NCBI RefSeq assembly: GCF_009829985.1
Contig: NZ_SZZU01000001.1
Location: 124,001 to 188,000 of the forward strand
Origin: Pantoea sp. Aalb
GTDB lineage: Bacteria; Pseudomonadota; Gammaproteobacteria; Enterobacterales; Enterobacteriaceae
Direction of reading: 5' to 3'
Length of the DNA: 64,000 nt
In this document: positions 37,255 to 47,450 of the stretch, in pieces
Position numbering within the stretch: the stretch's first letter is position 1
Layout of the letters: each line of letters begins with the position of its first letter
Notes under the pieces: generated by a model
Told to the model about the DNA's origin: nothing
What the model saw: only the letters and a program-made list of their open reading frames with translations
Databases searched by the model: none
Position numbers and translations under genes: made by a program

Positions 37255-38400
37255 ATGAAGTTACCGATTTACTTAGATTATGCGGCTACTACACCAGTAG
37301 ATCCCCGTGTTGTGAATAAAATGCTACAATGCCTTACATTAAATGGGATTTTTGGTAATCCTTCATCATATTCTCATATTTTTGGTTGGCAAGCTGAAGA
37401 AGCAGTTGATTTAGCTCGTAATCAAGTTGCTCAGTTAATCAACGCTGACTCAAGAGAAATTGTTTTTACTTCTGGTGCAACCGAAGCTAATAATTTAGCT
37501 ATTAAAGGCGTAGCATACTTTTATAAATCACGTGGACAATATATTATTACTAGTAAAACCGAACATAAAACAGTTATTGATAGTTGTATAGCACTTAAAC
37601 AGAAAGGTTTTGAAATAAAATTTCTAAAGCCCAATATTAAAGGTATTATTACAACTGAATTGCTTAAATCATTTTTGCGTAAAGATACTATATTAGTATC
37701 TTTAATGCATGTAAATAACGAAACTGGTATCATACAAGATATTGCAGCATTAGGTACAATATGCCATGAACATAATATTCTATTTCACGTTGATGCTACT
37801 CAAAGTGTAGGGAAATTACCAATTGATGTTGATAAGTTACCAGTTGATTTTCTTTCTTTTTCAGGACATAAAATTTATGGTCCAAAGGGTATTGGGGTAT
37901 TATGGATACGCAGCAAACCACCTGTACAAATAGAACCACAAATGCATGGTGGTGGACAAGAACGTGGAATTCGTTCTGGTACATTACCTGTACATCAAAT
38001 TGTTGGTATGGGCGAGGCATGTCGTCTTGCATGTCATGAATTAAAAGATAACAAAGAAATCGTGCGTCTTGAAGTATTACGTCAAAAATTATGGCATGGA
38101 CTTAATGCTCTCAATGTTACCTTTAATAGTTCGCTCCAGTATGGAGCACCTAATATTCTAAACGTGAGTTTTATTAATATAGAAAGTGAATTACTTATTA
38201 TGGCATTAAAAAATCTAGCCATTTCTTCTGGTTCTGCATGTATTTCTTCTAGACTAGAAGCTTCTTATGTATTACGTGCTATGGGTCTGGAACAAAAAGT
38301 AGCACAAAGCTCATTACGTTTTTCTTTTGGTCGATTTACTACTACAGAAGAAATTCAATATGCTATTAATCTAATTAACGATGTAGTAAATAAAATATAA
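37255..38400 (+). CDS. iscS: Cysteine desulfurase IscS lacking its C-terminal tail
   Basis: IscS takes sulfur from cysteine for Fe-S clusters and tRNA thiolation. PLP lysine K206 (SFSGHKIYGPKG) and active-site C329 (SSGSACISS) are present, with LDYAATTPVDPRV, TSGATEANN and MHGGGQERGIRSGT intact. The protein has 381 residues, not 404: it stops at NLINDVVNKI, where E. coli continues about 24 residues in the tail needed for IscU binding. The downstream iscU, iscA, hscB, hscA and fdx genes of E. coli are all absent; ndk follows. The remaining role is probably sulfur supply to tRNA or other acceptors. Cluster assembly may be handled elsewhere. Confidence 0.94.
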   Translation: MKLPIYLDYAATTPVDPRVVNKMLQCLTLNGIFGNPSSYSHIFGWQAEEAVDLARNQVAQLINADSREIVFTSGATEANNLAIKGVAYFYKSRGQYIITSKTEHKTVIDSCIALKQKGFEIKFLKPNIKGIITTELLKSFLRKDTILVSLMHVNNETGIIQDIAALGTICHEHNILFHVDATQSVGKLPIDVDKLPVDFLSFSGHKIYGPKGIGVLWIRSKPPVQIEPQMHGGGQERGIRSGTLPVHQIVGMGEACRLACHELKDNKEIVRLEVLRQKLWHGLNALNVTFNSSLQYGAPNILNVSFINIESELLIMALKNLAISSGSACISSRLEASYVLRAMGLEQKVAQSSLRFSFGRFTTTEEIQYAINLINDVVNKI

Positions 38401-38624
38401 ATTTTTCTCAATTTTTTATTTATATTTTTGCTTCTAATATTTTAGTATTTATAGTAACATGCTTGTATTATATTTTTCATATTATTTTGAAAAAAATAAT
38501 ATAATTAAAATAAAATTTTATATATTTTATAATAGTTTACTAATAGTTAACATTTTTTAAAAGACTCAAAAAACTTTTTAAAACATATTAATTTATCAAA
38601 AATAATAATTATTTAGGATGATTG

Positions 38625-39053
38625 ATGGCAATTGAATACACTTTTTCTATTATTAAACCAAACGCTGTTGCTAAAAATTTAATTGGTACTATATATCAAC
38701 GGTTTGAAAGTGCTAATTTTGAAATTATTGCTTTAAAAATGCTTCATTTAACAAATGAACAAGCAGAAGGATTTTATTCTGAACATAAAAACCGTTTTTT
38801 CTATAAAGATTTAATTAATTTTATGGTTTCTGGTCCAATTGTAATTTCTGTACTGAAAAGAGAAAATGCTATTCAGGGTCAAAGAGAATTGATTGGTTCT
38901 ACTAATCCTGAAATGGCTTTAATTGGTACATTACGTTCTGATTATTCAGATAGCTTAATTGAAAATATAATACATGGTTCTGATTCTTTAGAGTCTGCAA
39001 AGCGAGAAATTGCTTATTTTTTTAGTAAAGATGAAATTTATTTGAGAACTTGA
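38625..39053 (+). CDS. ndk: Nucleoside diphosphate kinase
   Basis: Ndk equilibrates nucleoside di- and triphosphates. The ATG at 38625, behind TAGGA, gives 142 residues (E. coli 143); a TTG three bases earlier is in frame but unnecessary. TFSIIKPNAVAKNLIG opens the protein and the phospho-histidine is H117 in NIIHGSDS, the E. coli position. The gene order ndk-rlmN-rodZ-ispG-hisS is as in E. coli. Confidence 0.97.
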   Translation: MAIEYTFSIIKPNAVAKNLIGTIYQRFESANFEIIALKMLHLTNEQAEGFYSEHKNRFFYKDLINFMVSGPIVISVLKRENAIQGQRELIGSTNPEMALIGTLRSDYSDSLIENIIHGSDSLESAKREIAYFFSKDEIYLRT

Positions 39054-39145
39054 TTTTTAAAAAAATTATAAAATTTTATGAGATACGTAATTGTATTATT
39101 TATCTACAGTGAAGTAAATAAATAAAAGAAATCAAAAGAAAATTT

Positions 39146-40291
39146 ATGCCTAAACAAATTCTTAAGTCATCATGTATCTTACCTGTGGTTTTTATTCCTC
39201 AGAAAATAAAAGTTAATTTATTAGATTTTAGTCGTCAACATATGCGTCAATTTTTTGTTGAAATGGGCGAAAAATATTATTGTGCTGATCAAATAATGAA
39301 ATGGATATATCATTATTTTTGTGATGATTTTAGATATATGACTAACCTTACTAAAGTATTACGAAATAAACTTATGCAAATTGCTGAAATTCGTACTCCA
39401 AAAATAGTTAAAGAAAGTCACTCTAAGGATGGTACTATTAAATGGGCAGTTTGTGTAAAAGATCAATTAGTTGAAACTGTCTATATTCCGGAAAAAAACC
39501 GTGCAACTCTATGCTTATCTTCACAGATAGGTTGTGTTTTAAATTGTAAATTTTGTTCAACAGCTCAACAAGGTTTTAATCGTAATTTACATGTTTCAGA
39601 AATTATCGGTCAAATTTGGTTAGCTATAAAAAGAATTAGTGCTGAAAAAAATATTAGTCATCGTCGTCCTATTACTAATATTGTCATGATGGGTATGGGA
39701 GAACCTTTATTTAATTTAAATAACGTAGTATCAGCAATAAGAATTATGTTAGACGATTTTGGTTTTGGATTTTCTAAGCGTCGTATTACTATATCTACTT
39801 CTGGGATAGTCCCTGCATTAGATATAATGAGGAATATGATTGATATCAATTTAGCAATTTCTCTTCATGCTCCTAATGATAAGTTGCGCGATTCTCTCAT
39901 GCCTATTAATAAGAAATATAATATTAAAGATATTCTTTATTCAGCAAAACAATATGTAGAAAAATGTAATGCTAATAAGGGAGTTATTACTATTGAATAT
40001 GTTCTATTAGATCACATAAACGACAGTACTGATCATGCTTACGAATTAGCTACTTTATTAAAAAATATTCCTTGTAAGATAAACTTAATACCCTGGAATT
40101 CATTTCCTGGATCATTTTATGAATGTAGTTCTAATAACCGTATTGTTCGTTTTTCTGAAATATTAATAAAACATGGATTTATTTCTATAGTTCGTAAACC
40201 GAGAGGAAATGATATTGATGCTGCTTGTGGTCAATTAGTTGGAAATGTAATTAGTCGTACTAAACGTAATATTTATAACGAAATCTACTAA
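39146..40291 (+). CDS. rlmN: Dual-specificity RNA methyltransferase RlmN
   Basis: RlmN is a radical-SAM enzyme that methylates C2 of A2503 in 23S rRNA and A37 in some tRNAs. The 381 residues (E. coli 384) contain the radical-SAM triad C130, C134 and C137 in GCVLNCKFC. The methyl-carrying cysteine C361 lies in DIDAACGQL near the C-terminus. VMMGMGEPLFNLNNV and NLIPWNSFPG are conserved. The first 20 residues are divergent, so the exact start is slightly uncertain. Confidence 0.96.
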   Translation: MPKQILKSSCILPVVFIPQKIKVNLLDFSRQHMRQFFVEMGEKYYCADQIMKWIYHYFCDDFRYMTNLTKVLRNKLMQIAEIRTPKIVKESHSKDGTIKWAVCVKDQLVETVYIPEKNRATLCLSSQIGCVLNCKFCSTAQQGFNRNLHVSEIIGQIWLAIKRISAEKNISHRRPITNIVMMGMGEPLFNLNNVVSAIRIMLDDFGFGFSKRRITISTSGIVPALDIMRNMIDINLAISLHAPNDKLRDSLMPINKKYNIKDILYSAKQYVEKCNANKGVITIEYVLLDHINDSTDHAYELATLLKNIPCKINLIPWNSFPGSFYECSSNNRIVRFSEILIKHGFISIVRKPRGNDIDAACGQLVGNVISRTKRNIYNEIY

Positions 40292-40944
40292 TCTATGAAT
40301 TACAATATTTTATATTAGAGAATATTTTTCTAAGTTATACTATTTATTATAGTAAATTGAACTTATAAATTTCTTAAATTATAATTTTTATATATTTTAA
40401 GAGAATATTTATATTAGTAAATGCCATGAATATTAATTATTTATAAAAAAATAATTTTAAAAATATCACAATTTAGACTTTAAAAATTAAAGTAGTATTT
40501 ATATACTATTTATAACTTTTTAGATATTAAAGCAAACTATTAATTATTATTAATAATGGATTATTTTTTATCTTTCTTTATTTTTATTTATAGAAATATT
40601 ATTTATTAATTATATTAATAATCTATTATTCAACTATTAAATAAAAATAGTAGAATATTAATATTCTATATTATACTAATATGTATAATTATGATATTAG
40701 ATACTAAAGTTTTATAAAATATAAAAATTAACTCAATGCGGTGAATTAATAATTTAAATTAACTATTATGTTTTATTCATCACAATAAATAAAGTATTAT
40801 TACAATATAATAATAAATATAAGAAAAAAAGGTAAAAAATAGTAAAATTTAGTAAAATTATAGCTAAATACGTGACTTATGTTTACTTGGTAGATATAAG
40901 TATTAAGTTTTTATAAATTATACAGTACCAATGTTATATAACTA
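40292..40944. other. Non-coding spacer rlmN-rodZ
   Basis: 653 bp of A/T-rich DNA where E. coli has pilW. No remnant seen. No clear promoter can be distinguished from the background. Confidence 0.5.
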
Positions 40945-41322
40945 ATGAATACTGAAGGAACTAAAAAGCAATCTACAACACATCATTCTATAGGTAGCTG
41001 TTTACGGTTAGCTCGTGAACAGATAGGATTAACTCAACAAAATGTCGCTGAACGTTTATGCCTAAAAGTTTCTATTGTACGTGATATTGAAGAGGATAAA
41101 TTTACAATTGGTTTAGCATCCACCTTCATTCGTGGTTATATTCGTTCTTATGCGCGTTTAGTCCATGTATCGGAAGATGATTTACTACCAATAATAACAA
41201 CACAAAAAAATTTTTCTAAAATAAAAATTAAAAAAAATAAAAAAAATAATTATTTTTTGATTATTTTTATTTGTTTTATTATTATTTTTATAATAGTTTT
41301 TATTATTTTTTTAATGATTTAA
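40945..41322 (+). CDS. rodZ: Shortened RodZ: HTH domain plus membrane anchor only
   Basis: RodZ links MreB to the inner membrane. The 125 residues cover the cytoplasmic Xre-like HTH domain (about 16-82: LRLAREQIGLTQQNVAERLC, IVRDIEEDK, FIRGYIRSYARLVHV), which binds MreB. A lysine-rich linker and one membrane segment at 103-125 follow, and the frame ends right there. E. coli RodZ (337 residues) continues with a proline/threonine-rich stalk and a periplasmic beta domain, of which nothing is left downstream. The conserved HTH suggests a functional minimal protein rather than a dead gene. The ribosome site is weak. Confidence 0.9.
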   Translation: MNTEGTKKQSTTHHSIGSCLRLAREQIGLTQQNVAERLCLKVSIVRDIEEDKFTIGLASTFIRGYIRSYARLVHVSEDDLLPIITTQKNFSKIKIKKNKKNNYFLIIFICFIIIFIIVFIIFLMI

Positions 41323-41512
41323 AAGAATAAATCTTTATCAGATAAATTGGTTTCTTTTCTTAAAAATAAATTCATAACAGAAAAATTCAAGATATTATCT
41401 ATATTTAGAAATAATATGTTTAACTTAAAAATATTTTATTCATAATGATCAACTTGTTAGTTGTTATACTAATGGAACGTAGTCTAACTTGAAGGTACTT
41501 ATGGAGAAAAAT

Positions 41513-42634
41513 ATGTATAATAAAGCACCTATTGTCCGACATAAATCTACACGAATCTATGTTGGTAAGGTACCAATTGGCGATGGTGCACCTATCACAG
41601 TTCAGTCTATGACTAATACTAAAACTACAGATGTGCAAGCTACAGTTAATCAAATTTATGCGTTGGAACAAGCTGGTGTAGATATTGTTCGTATATCGGT
41701 ACCTAGTATGGATGCTGCTGAAGCTTTTAAATTAATTAAAAAACAGGTTAATGTACCACTAGTAGCAGATATTCATTATGATTATCGTATTGCTCTTCAA
41801 GTAGCTAAATACGGTGTAGATTGCTTACGTATTAATCCAGGTAATATAGGAAATTATGAACGGATTAAACAAGTAGTACATTGTGCACGTGACCATAATA
41901 TTCCAATTAGGATTGGGATAAATGCTGGTTCTCTAGAAAAAGATATACAAAAAAAATATATTGAACCAAAACCAGAAGCATTATTTGAATCCGCTATGCG
42001 TCATATAGATTATCTTAATCGTCTTAACTTTGATCAATTTAAAGTAAGTGTTAAAGCATCTGATGTATTGCTTACTGTTAAGTCTTACCGTTTATTAGCA
42101 CAAGCCATTGACCAACCGATACATCTAGGTATAACAGAATCTGGTAGTTTACGTACAGGTTCAGTTAAATCAGCAATTGGTTTAGGTATACTGTTAACAG
42201 AAGGAATTGGTGATACTTTGCGTATTTCATTAGCTGCTGATCCAGTGGAAGAAGTAAAAGTTGGTTATGATATATTAAAAGCTCTGCGCATCCGCTCACG
42301 AGGTATTAATTTTATTGCTTGTCCAACTTGTTCACGTCAAGAATTTGATGTTATTGGAACTATAAATGAATTAGAAAAACGCTTAGAAGATATTATGACT
42401 CCGATGAATATATCTATTATTGGTTGTGTAGTAAATGGACTTGGTGAAGCTATGGTAGCAACATTAGGAATAGCTGGAGGTAACAAGAAAAGTAGCTTTT
42501 ATGAAGATGGTATACGTCAAAAATATCGAATTGATAATCAAGATATTATTTCTCAATTAGAAACACGTATTAGAGCTAAGGCTAAAATACTTAATAATAG
42601 TAATTTAATTAAAATACAAAAGATTCAAGAATAG
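41513..42634 (+). CDS. ispG: 4-hydroxy-3-methylbut-2-enyl diphosphate synthase
   Basis: IspG (GcpE) converts MEcPP to HMBPP in the MEP isoprenoid pathway, using a [4Fe-4S] cluster. The ATG at 41513 has GGAG 6 nt upstream and gives 373 residues (E. coli 372), MYNKAPIVRHKSTRIYVG; upstream in-frame TTG and ATG codons are not needed. Cluster ligands C270 and C273 lie in ACPTCSRQEFD and the third Cys in IIGCVVNGLGEA. Its survival shows that Fe-S assembly continues somewhere in the genome despite the loss of isc genes beside iscS. Confidence 0.96.
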   Translation: MYNKAPIVRHKSTRIYVGKVPIGDGAPITVQSMTNTKTTDVQATVNQIYALEQAGVDIVRISVPSMDAAEAFKLIKKQVNVPLVADIHYDYRIALQVAKYGVDCLRINPGNIGNYERIKQVVHCARDHNIPIRIGINAGSLEKDIQKKYIEPKPEALFESAMRHIDYLNRLNFDQFKVSVKASDVLLTVKSYRLLAQAIDQPIHLGITESGSLRTGSVKSAIGLGILLTEGIGDTLRISLAADPVEEVKVGYDILKALRIRSRGINFIACPTCSRQEFDVIGTINELEKRLEDIMTPMNISIIGCVVNGLGEAMVATLGIAGGNKKSSFYEDGIRQKYRIDNQDIISQLETRIRAKAKILNNSNLIKIQKIQE

Positions 42635-42743
42635 AAAAAAAATTAAAATGATACAATTTATAATTGTTTATAGATAATTGAATTAATATAATTACTTATT
42701 CCAATGTGGAACTGAATAAGTTTTAGGATTAAGGGATTTTAAT

Positions 42744-44015
42744 TTGGTAAAAAATATTCAAGCAATCCGTGGTATGAAAGATTATTTACCTTCGGATATT
42801 ATAATTTGGCAATTTATTGAAGAAAAGTTAAGACAAGTATTATCTAGCTATGGTTATAATGAAATTAGATTACCTATTGTTGAATATACATCATTATTTA
42901 ATAAAGCAATTGGGAACATTACTGATATAGTTGAAAAAGAAATGTATACCTTTAAAGATAATAATGGTGAAAGTATCACATTACGTCCAGAAGGTACTGC
43001 TGGTTGTGTACGTGCCGGTATTGAACACGGATTTTTATACAATCAACAACAGCGATTATGGTATATAGGTCCAATGTTTCGTTATGAAAGACCTCAAAAA
43101 GGACGTTATCGCCAGTTTTATCAAATAGGTGTAGAAAGTTTTGGTTGGCAAGGACCAGACATTGATGCTGAATTAATTATATTAAGCTATCGCTGTTGGA
43201 AAGTACTTGGTATTACAGAGTATGTTAAGTTAGAAGTAAATTCTATTGGTTCTTTAGAAGTACGTAATAGTTATCGTCGTTCTTTAATAAATTTTTTAGA
43301 ACATCATAAGGATGTATTAGATGATGATTGCATACGACGTATGTATACTAATCCTTTACGGATACTAGATAGTAAAAACCCTACTATTCAAAAACTACTT
43401 AACTATGCATTACCACTTAGTAACTTTTTGGATAAAAAATCACATGCACATTTTGATAATTTATGTACATTATTAAAAAATAACGGTATTAAATATAAAG
43501 TAAACGAACGCCTAGTACGTGGCCTTGATTATTATAATGATACTGTTTTTGAATGGGTAACTAATAACCTCGGTTCACAAGGTACCATCTGTGGTGGTGG
43601 TCGTTATGATGGTTTAGTAAAGCAAATGGGCGGACATCCTACACCAGCAATAGGATTTGCTATAGGACTAGATCGTTTAGTATTATTATTAAAAACTATT
43701 AATAAAACTTTTCAACCAAAAAATATTATAGATGGATACATTATCGCATCAGGGAAAAGTGTACAGTGTGCTGCTATTCAATTAGCAGAAAAGTTACGCG
43801 ACTCTGATCCTACAGTAAAAATAATAACTAACTTTGGTAGTAATTTAAAAAAACAATTTGCTCGTGCTAATAAATGTGGTGCACGTATAGCATTAATATT
43901 AGGTGAACATGAAGTACAGACAGATCAAGTTATTATTAAAGACATGCGTACAGGAAACCAGCAGATTCTAGCTCAATCTGAAATAACTAAAATATTGCAA
44001 ATATTACTTCAATAA
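42744..44015 (+). CDS. hisS: Histidyl-tRNA synthetase
   Basis: This class II synthetase charges tRNA-His. The 423 residues match E. coli (424). The start is the TTG at 42744: VKNIQAIRGMKDYLP aligns directly with the E. coli N-terminus and AAGGGA lies 8 nt upstream. Motif 2 is GPMFRYERPQKGRYRQF, the histidine-specific motif is LVRGLDYYNDTVFEW, and motif 3 lies around PAIGFAIGLDRLVLL. It precedes yfgM, bamB and der as in E. coli. Confidence 0.96.
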   Translation: MVKNIQAIRGMKDYLPSDIIIWQFIEEKLRQVLSSYGYNEIRLPIVEYTSLFNKAIGNITDIVEKEMYTFKDNNGESITLRPEGTAGCVRAGIEHGFLYNQQQRLWYIGPMFRYERPQKGRYRQFYQIGVESFGWQGPDIDAELIILSYRCWKVLGITEYVKLEVNSIGSLEVRNSYRRSLINFLEHHKDVLDDDCIRRMYTNPLRILDSKNPTIQKLLNYALPLSNFLDKKSHAHFDNLCTLLKNNGIKYKVNERLVRGLDYYNDTVFEWVTNNLGSQGTICGGGRYDGLVKQMGGHPTPAIGFAIGLDRLVLLLKTINKTFQPKNIIDGYIIASGKSVQCAAIQLAEKLRDSDPTVKIITNFGSNLKKQFARANKCGARIALILGEHEVQTDQVIIKDMRTGNQQILAQSEITKILQILLQ

Positions 44016-44053
44016 GCATAGGAATATTTAATTATTAAAAGGAAGATTATTAC

Positions 44054-44671
44054 GTGGAACTTTACTTTAGAAATAAAAAATTAAATTCATTAAATAGATG
44101 TTTTTCTAAAAATTGTACTTCCTTTATATTTATTTTGATTATCGGAGTTATATCGATAGCTGGTTTTTGGTATTTTTGGTCTAATTATCAAGAAAAAATG
44201 TATAAAGTTAGTTCAATTCAGTACCAAAATTTAATGAAAAACATACAAACTGATAAGTTGAAAACTATGAAAGATATGACTAATTTTGTTATTAAAAATC
44301 ATAATACTTACGGTGCATTAGCATCATTATTTTTAGCTAAGCAATATATTAATATAAATCAATTAAGTAGTGCTATAAATATTTTAGAATATGGATTAAA
44401 AGATACTAAAGATATTAATTTACAGGCAATAATATCTCTACGTTTAGCTCGTATTCAAATACAGAATAATCAACTTAATACAGCTCTTATTACTCTTAAA
44501 AGAATTAAAAATAATAATTGGAGTAGTATTATAGACTATATACATGGTGAAGCTTTATTAAAAAAAGGTGATAAAGATGGTGCACGTGATATATGGACAA
44601 AAGTAATTAAATCGCAAGTTTCTCCTGATTTGATACACTATTTACAAAAAAAATTAAATAATCTAAATTAA
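44054..44671 (+). CDS. yfgM: YfgM, ancillary SecYEG translocon subunit
   Basis: YfgM is an inner-membrane protein with a periplasmic TPR-like domain; in E. coli it associates with SecYEG and the chaperone PpiD. The 205 residues (E. coli 206) start with GTG at 44054 (AAGGAAG upstream). One membrane segment lies at about 22-44 (FIFILIIGVISIAGFWYFW), followed by helical repeats including YGALASLFLAKQYI, RLARIQIQNNQLNTAL and GEALLKKGDKDGARD. Sequence similarity outside these motifs is low; the position between hisS and bamB supports the call. Confidence 0.9.
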   Translation: MELYFRNKKLNSLNRCFSKNCTSFIFILIIGVISIAGFWYFWSNYQEKMYKVSSIQYQNLMKNIQTDKLKTMKDMTNFVIKNHNTYGALASLFLAKQYININQLSSAINILEYGLKDTKDINLQAIISLRLARIQIQNNQLNTALITLKRIKNNNWSSIIDYIHGEALLKKGDKDGARDIWTKVIKSQVSPDLIHYLQKKLNNLN

Positions 44672-44690
44672 ATCAAGGAAAATAACGTAC

Positions 44691-45881
44691 ATGGAATCAC
44701 GTAAATATTTTTTGCCAATACTATTTTTTATCATTCTACTGAATGGTTGTTCCCTATTAAATAAAAAAGAAGCAAAGATAGCCAAAAATTCTTTATTTTC
44801 TCAGGTAAAGAAAAAATTTATACCAAAAATCATATGGGATGTTAATGTAGGTGATGGATTTGGTGATTTCTACTCAACCCTACATCCTGTATGGGAAAAT
44901 AATACTGTATATGCAGCTGATCGATTTGGTGTTGTAAAAGCATTCAATGCTAATACCGGCAAAAGAAAATGGAAAGTATTTCTTTTTAAAAAAGAGGATA
45001 TTTACTCAAATTATACCTCTGCTCTATTATCTAGTGGTATTACTATTAATGGAGATCTTATATATATTGGTAGTGAAAGAGGATTTGTTTATGCACTAAA
45101 TAAGACCGATGGTAGTATAGCATGGAAAAGCCAAGTAGCAGGTGAAGTATTATCAACACCAGTAATTAGTGATAATGGTTTAGTATTATTGCATACAACT
45201 AATGGAATGTTACAAGGACTTGATAAGAATAACGGTAAAATTAAATGGAGTATTAATATAGAGATACCATCCTTATCATTACGCGGTGAATCTACTCCAG
45301 CAATTACTATGGATGGTTTAGCTATTGTTGGCACTGATAATGGGCGAGTATTAGCCATACTTTTAGATCAGGGAGAAATACTTTGGCAACAAAGTATATT
45401 TCAACTTAGCGGCATAAGATCAATTGATTACTTTCATGATGTAGATATGACTCCTATTATTTTAAATGATATGGTGTATGCAGCAGCATATAATGGAAAG
45501 TTAACAGCATTGAATTTACATTCAGGACACATCTTATGGAGACGTAAACTTGGAAATATAAAAAATATTATAATCAATGCAAATCGTATTTATTTAGTTG
45601 ATCAGGATGATATTATTTTTTCATATAATATTGATGGCACTAAATTTATTTGGCGTCAAAATAATTTTGTACATCGCGATCTTACATGTCCAGTATTGTT
45701 TAAAAAATATTTAGTAGTCGGCGATAGTAAAGGTTATGTATATTGGATTAATATATCTAATGGAAATCTTGTAGCTCAACAGAAATTAAACAATTATGGT
45801 TTTCAAAATGAACTAACAGTAGCAGATAATAAAATCTTAATTCAATCTAAAGATGGCAAATTATATGCCATCACACTATGA
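44691..45881 (+). CDS. bamB: Outer membrane assembly lipoprotein BamB
   Basis: BamB (YfgL) is the eight-bladed beta-propeller lipoprotein of the BAM complex that binds BamA. The 396 residues (E. coli 392) have a signal peptide with lipobox LLNGC, mature Cys at 20. Repeated PQQ-like blade motifs follow, such as FNANTGKRKWKV, ALNKTDGSIAWKSQVAGEV, GLDKNNGKIKWS and ALNLHSGHILWRRKLG. It is co-linear with yfgM (19 bp upstream) and der (87 bp downstream). Confidence 0.96.
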   Translation: MESRKYFLPILFFIILLNGCSLLNKKEAKIAKNSLFSQVKKKFIPKIIWDVNVGDGFGDFYSTLHPVWENNTVYAADRFGVVKAFNANTGKRKWKVFLFKKEDIYSNYTSALLSSGITINGDLIYIGSERGFVYALNKTDGSIAWKSQVAGEVLSTPVISDNGLVLLHTTNGMLQGLDKNNGKIKWSINIEIPSLSLRGESTPAITMDGLAIVGTDNGRVLAILLDQGEILWQQSIFQLSGIRSIDYFHDVDMTPIILNDMVYAAAYNGKLTALNLHSGHILWRRKLGNIKNIIINANRIYLVDQDDIIFSYNIDGTKFIWRQNNFVHRDLTCPVLFKKYLVVGDSKGYVYWINISNGNLVAQQKLNNYGFQNELTVADNKILIQSKDGKLYAITL

Positions 45882-45968
45882 ACATCTTCAAATATTTTCT
45901 ATTGATTATCTTTTAATTTATTTATTGCTAATAGTATCATAATTGATTTTTAAACTGAGGAAAGTATT

Positions 45969-47450
45969 GTGGTAGTTGTAGTTATAGTTGGACATTCTAA
46001 TGTAGGTAAATCTACCTTATTTAATACTTTAACTCGTACTCGAGATGCAATAGTAGCTGATTTTCCCGGTTTAACTCGTGATCGTATATATGGGCTATGT
46101 AAAATACAAGGTCGTAAATTTATTCTTATAGATACTAGTGGTATTGATAATACTTCACAAAATAATAAAAATATTAGTTATCAACAATCATTATTAGCAA
46201 TTAAAGAAGCTGATATAGTATTATTTATGGTAGATGCTCGTATTGGTCTAATATCTGCAGATTATGAAATTGCAAAATATTTACGCTTGCAAAATAAAAT
46301 AGTTTTTCTAATAGCTAACAAAATTGATGGCATGAATTTAGAAACAGCAATGATAGATTATCATGCACTTGGATTAGGGAAAATATATCCAATTACCGCT
46401 TTACATAACCGTGGAATAATTAAGCTACTAGAAACTGATTTACTACCGTATATAGATAAGATTTCTTTACAAATATCAAGTAATGATTTAAGTTATGTTA
46501 ACTGGAAAAATTTAATTGCTGAAAAATATCATAAATCTTTTAATTCAATAAAAATTAGTCAAAATGATAATATACCAATAAAATTAGCTATTATTGGACG
46601 TCCTAATGTAGGTAAATCAACTTTAATTAATTGTATGCTTGGCGAAGAGCGTGTTACCGTTTATGACATTCCAGGAACTACACGTGATAGTGTCTATATT
46701 CCTATGAAACGTTATAGTCGCCAATATATATTAATTGATACTGCTGGAGTACGAAAACGTAGTAAAATTTCTAATATAGTCGAAAAATTTTCAGTAATGA
46801 AAACTTTGAAAGCCATTGAAAGTGCAAACGTAGTAATTTTAGTTATTGATGCTTATGAAGGTGTTTTAGATCAAGATTTATCACTACTTAACTTAATATT
46901 AAATCATGGTCGTGCCTTAGTAATTGTAATCAATAAATGGGATATTTTGTCTAAAAACATCCAAATACAAATAAAAAAAACAATTAACTTACGTTTTAGC
47001 TTTATTAATTTTGCTAATATTCATTTTATTTCTGCTTTACATGGCCTTGGTATTGATAAATTATTTAAATTGATTAATAAAGCATATGATGATGCTACCA
47101 AGCATATCAGTACTGCTTTATTAACCAGAATAATGAATATGGCTGTAAATCATCATCAACCGCCATTAGTGCATAATCGAAGGCGAGTAAAACTAAAATA
47201 TGCACATTCAGGCGGATATAATCCACCTACTATCGTTATTCATGGTAACCAATTGCAAGATTTATCCAATTCTTATAAGCGTTATTTAATAAATTATTTT
47301 CGTGATGCCTTAAATATAATCGGTACACCTATTCGAATTTCTTTTAAAGAAAGCATTAACCCTTATGCAGCTAAGCGTAATATATTGACTCCAAATCAAC
47401 AACGTAAACGTAAACGTTTAATAAAATATGTGAAAAACAACAAACATTAA
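45969..47450 (+). CDS. der: Ribosome-assembly GTPase Der (EngA)
   Basis: Der has two tandem GTPase domains and a KH-like domain and is needed for 50S assembly. It has 493 residues (E. coli 490), with a GTG start at 45969 behind GAGGAAAG. The first G1 is GHSNVGKST (E. coli GRPNVGKST) and the second is GRPNVGKST, each with its G3 and NKxD box (NKID and NKWD). The C-terminal KH domain ends in a basic tail (QQRKRKRLIKYVKNNK). The acidic linker between the domains of E. coli Der is much reduced. Confidence 0.97.
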   Translation: MVVVVIVGHSNVGKSTLFNTLTRTRDAIVADFPGLTRDRIYGLCKIQGRKFILIDTSGIDNTSQNNKNISYQQSLLAIKEADIVLFMVDARIGLISADYEIAKYLRLQNKIVFLIANKIDGMNLETAMIDYHALGLGKIYPITALHNRGIIKLLETDLLPYIDKISLQISSNDLSYVNWKNLIAEKYHKSFNSIKISQNDNIPIKLAIIGRPNVGKSTLINCMLGEERVTVYDIPGTTRDSVYIPMKRYSRQYILIDTAGVRKRSKISNIVEKFSVMKTLKAIESANVVILVIDAYEGVLDQDLSLLNLILNHGRALVIVINKWDILSKNIQIQIKKTINLRFSFINFANIHFISALHGLGIDKLFKLINKAYDDATKHISTALLTRIMNMAVNHHQPPLVHNRRRVKLKYAHSGGYNPPTIVIHGNQLQDLSNSYKRYLINYFRDALNIIGTPIRISFKESINPYAAKRNILTPNQQRKRKRLIKYVKNNKH

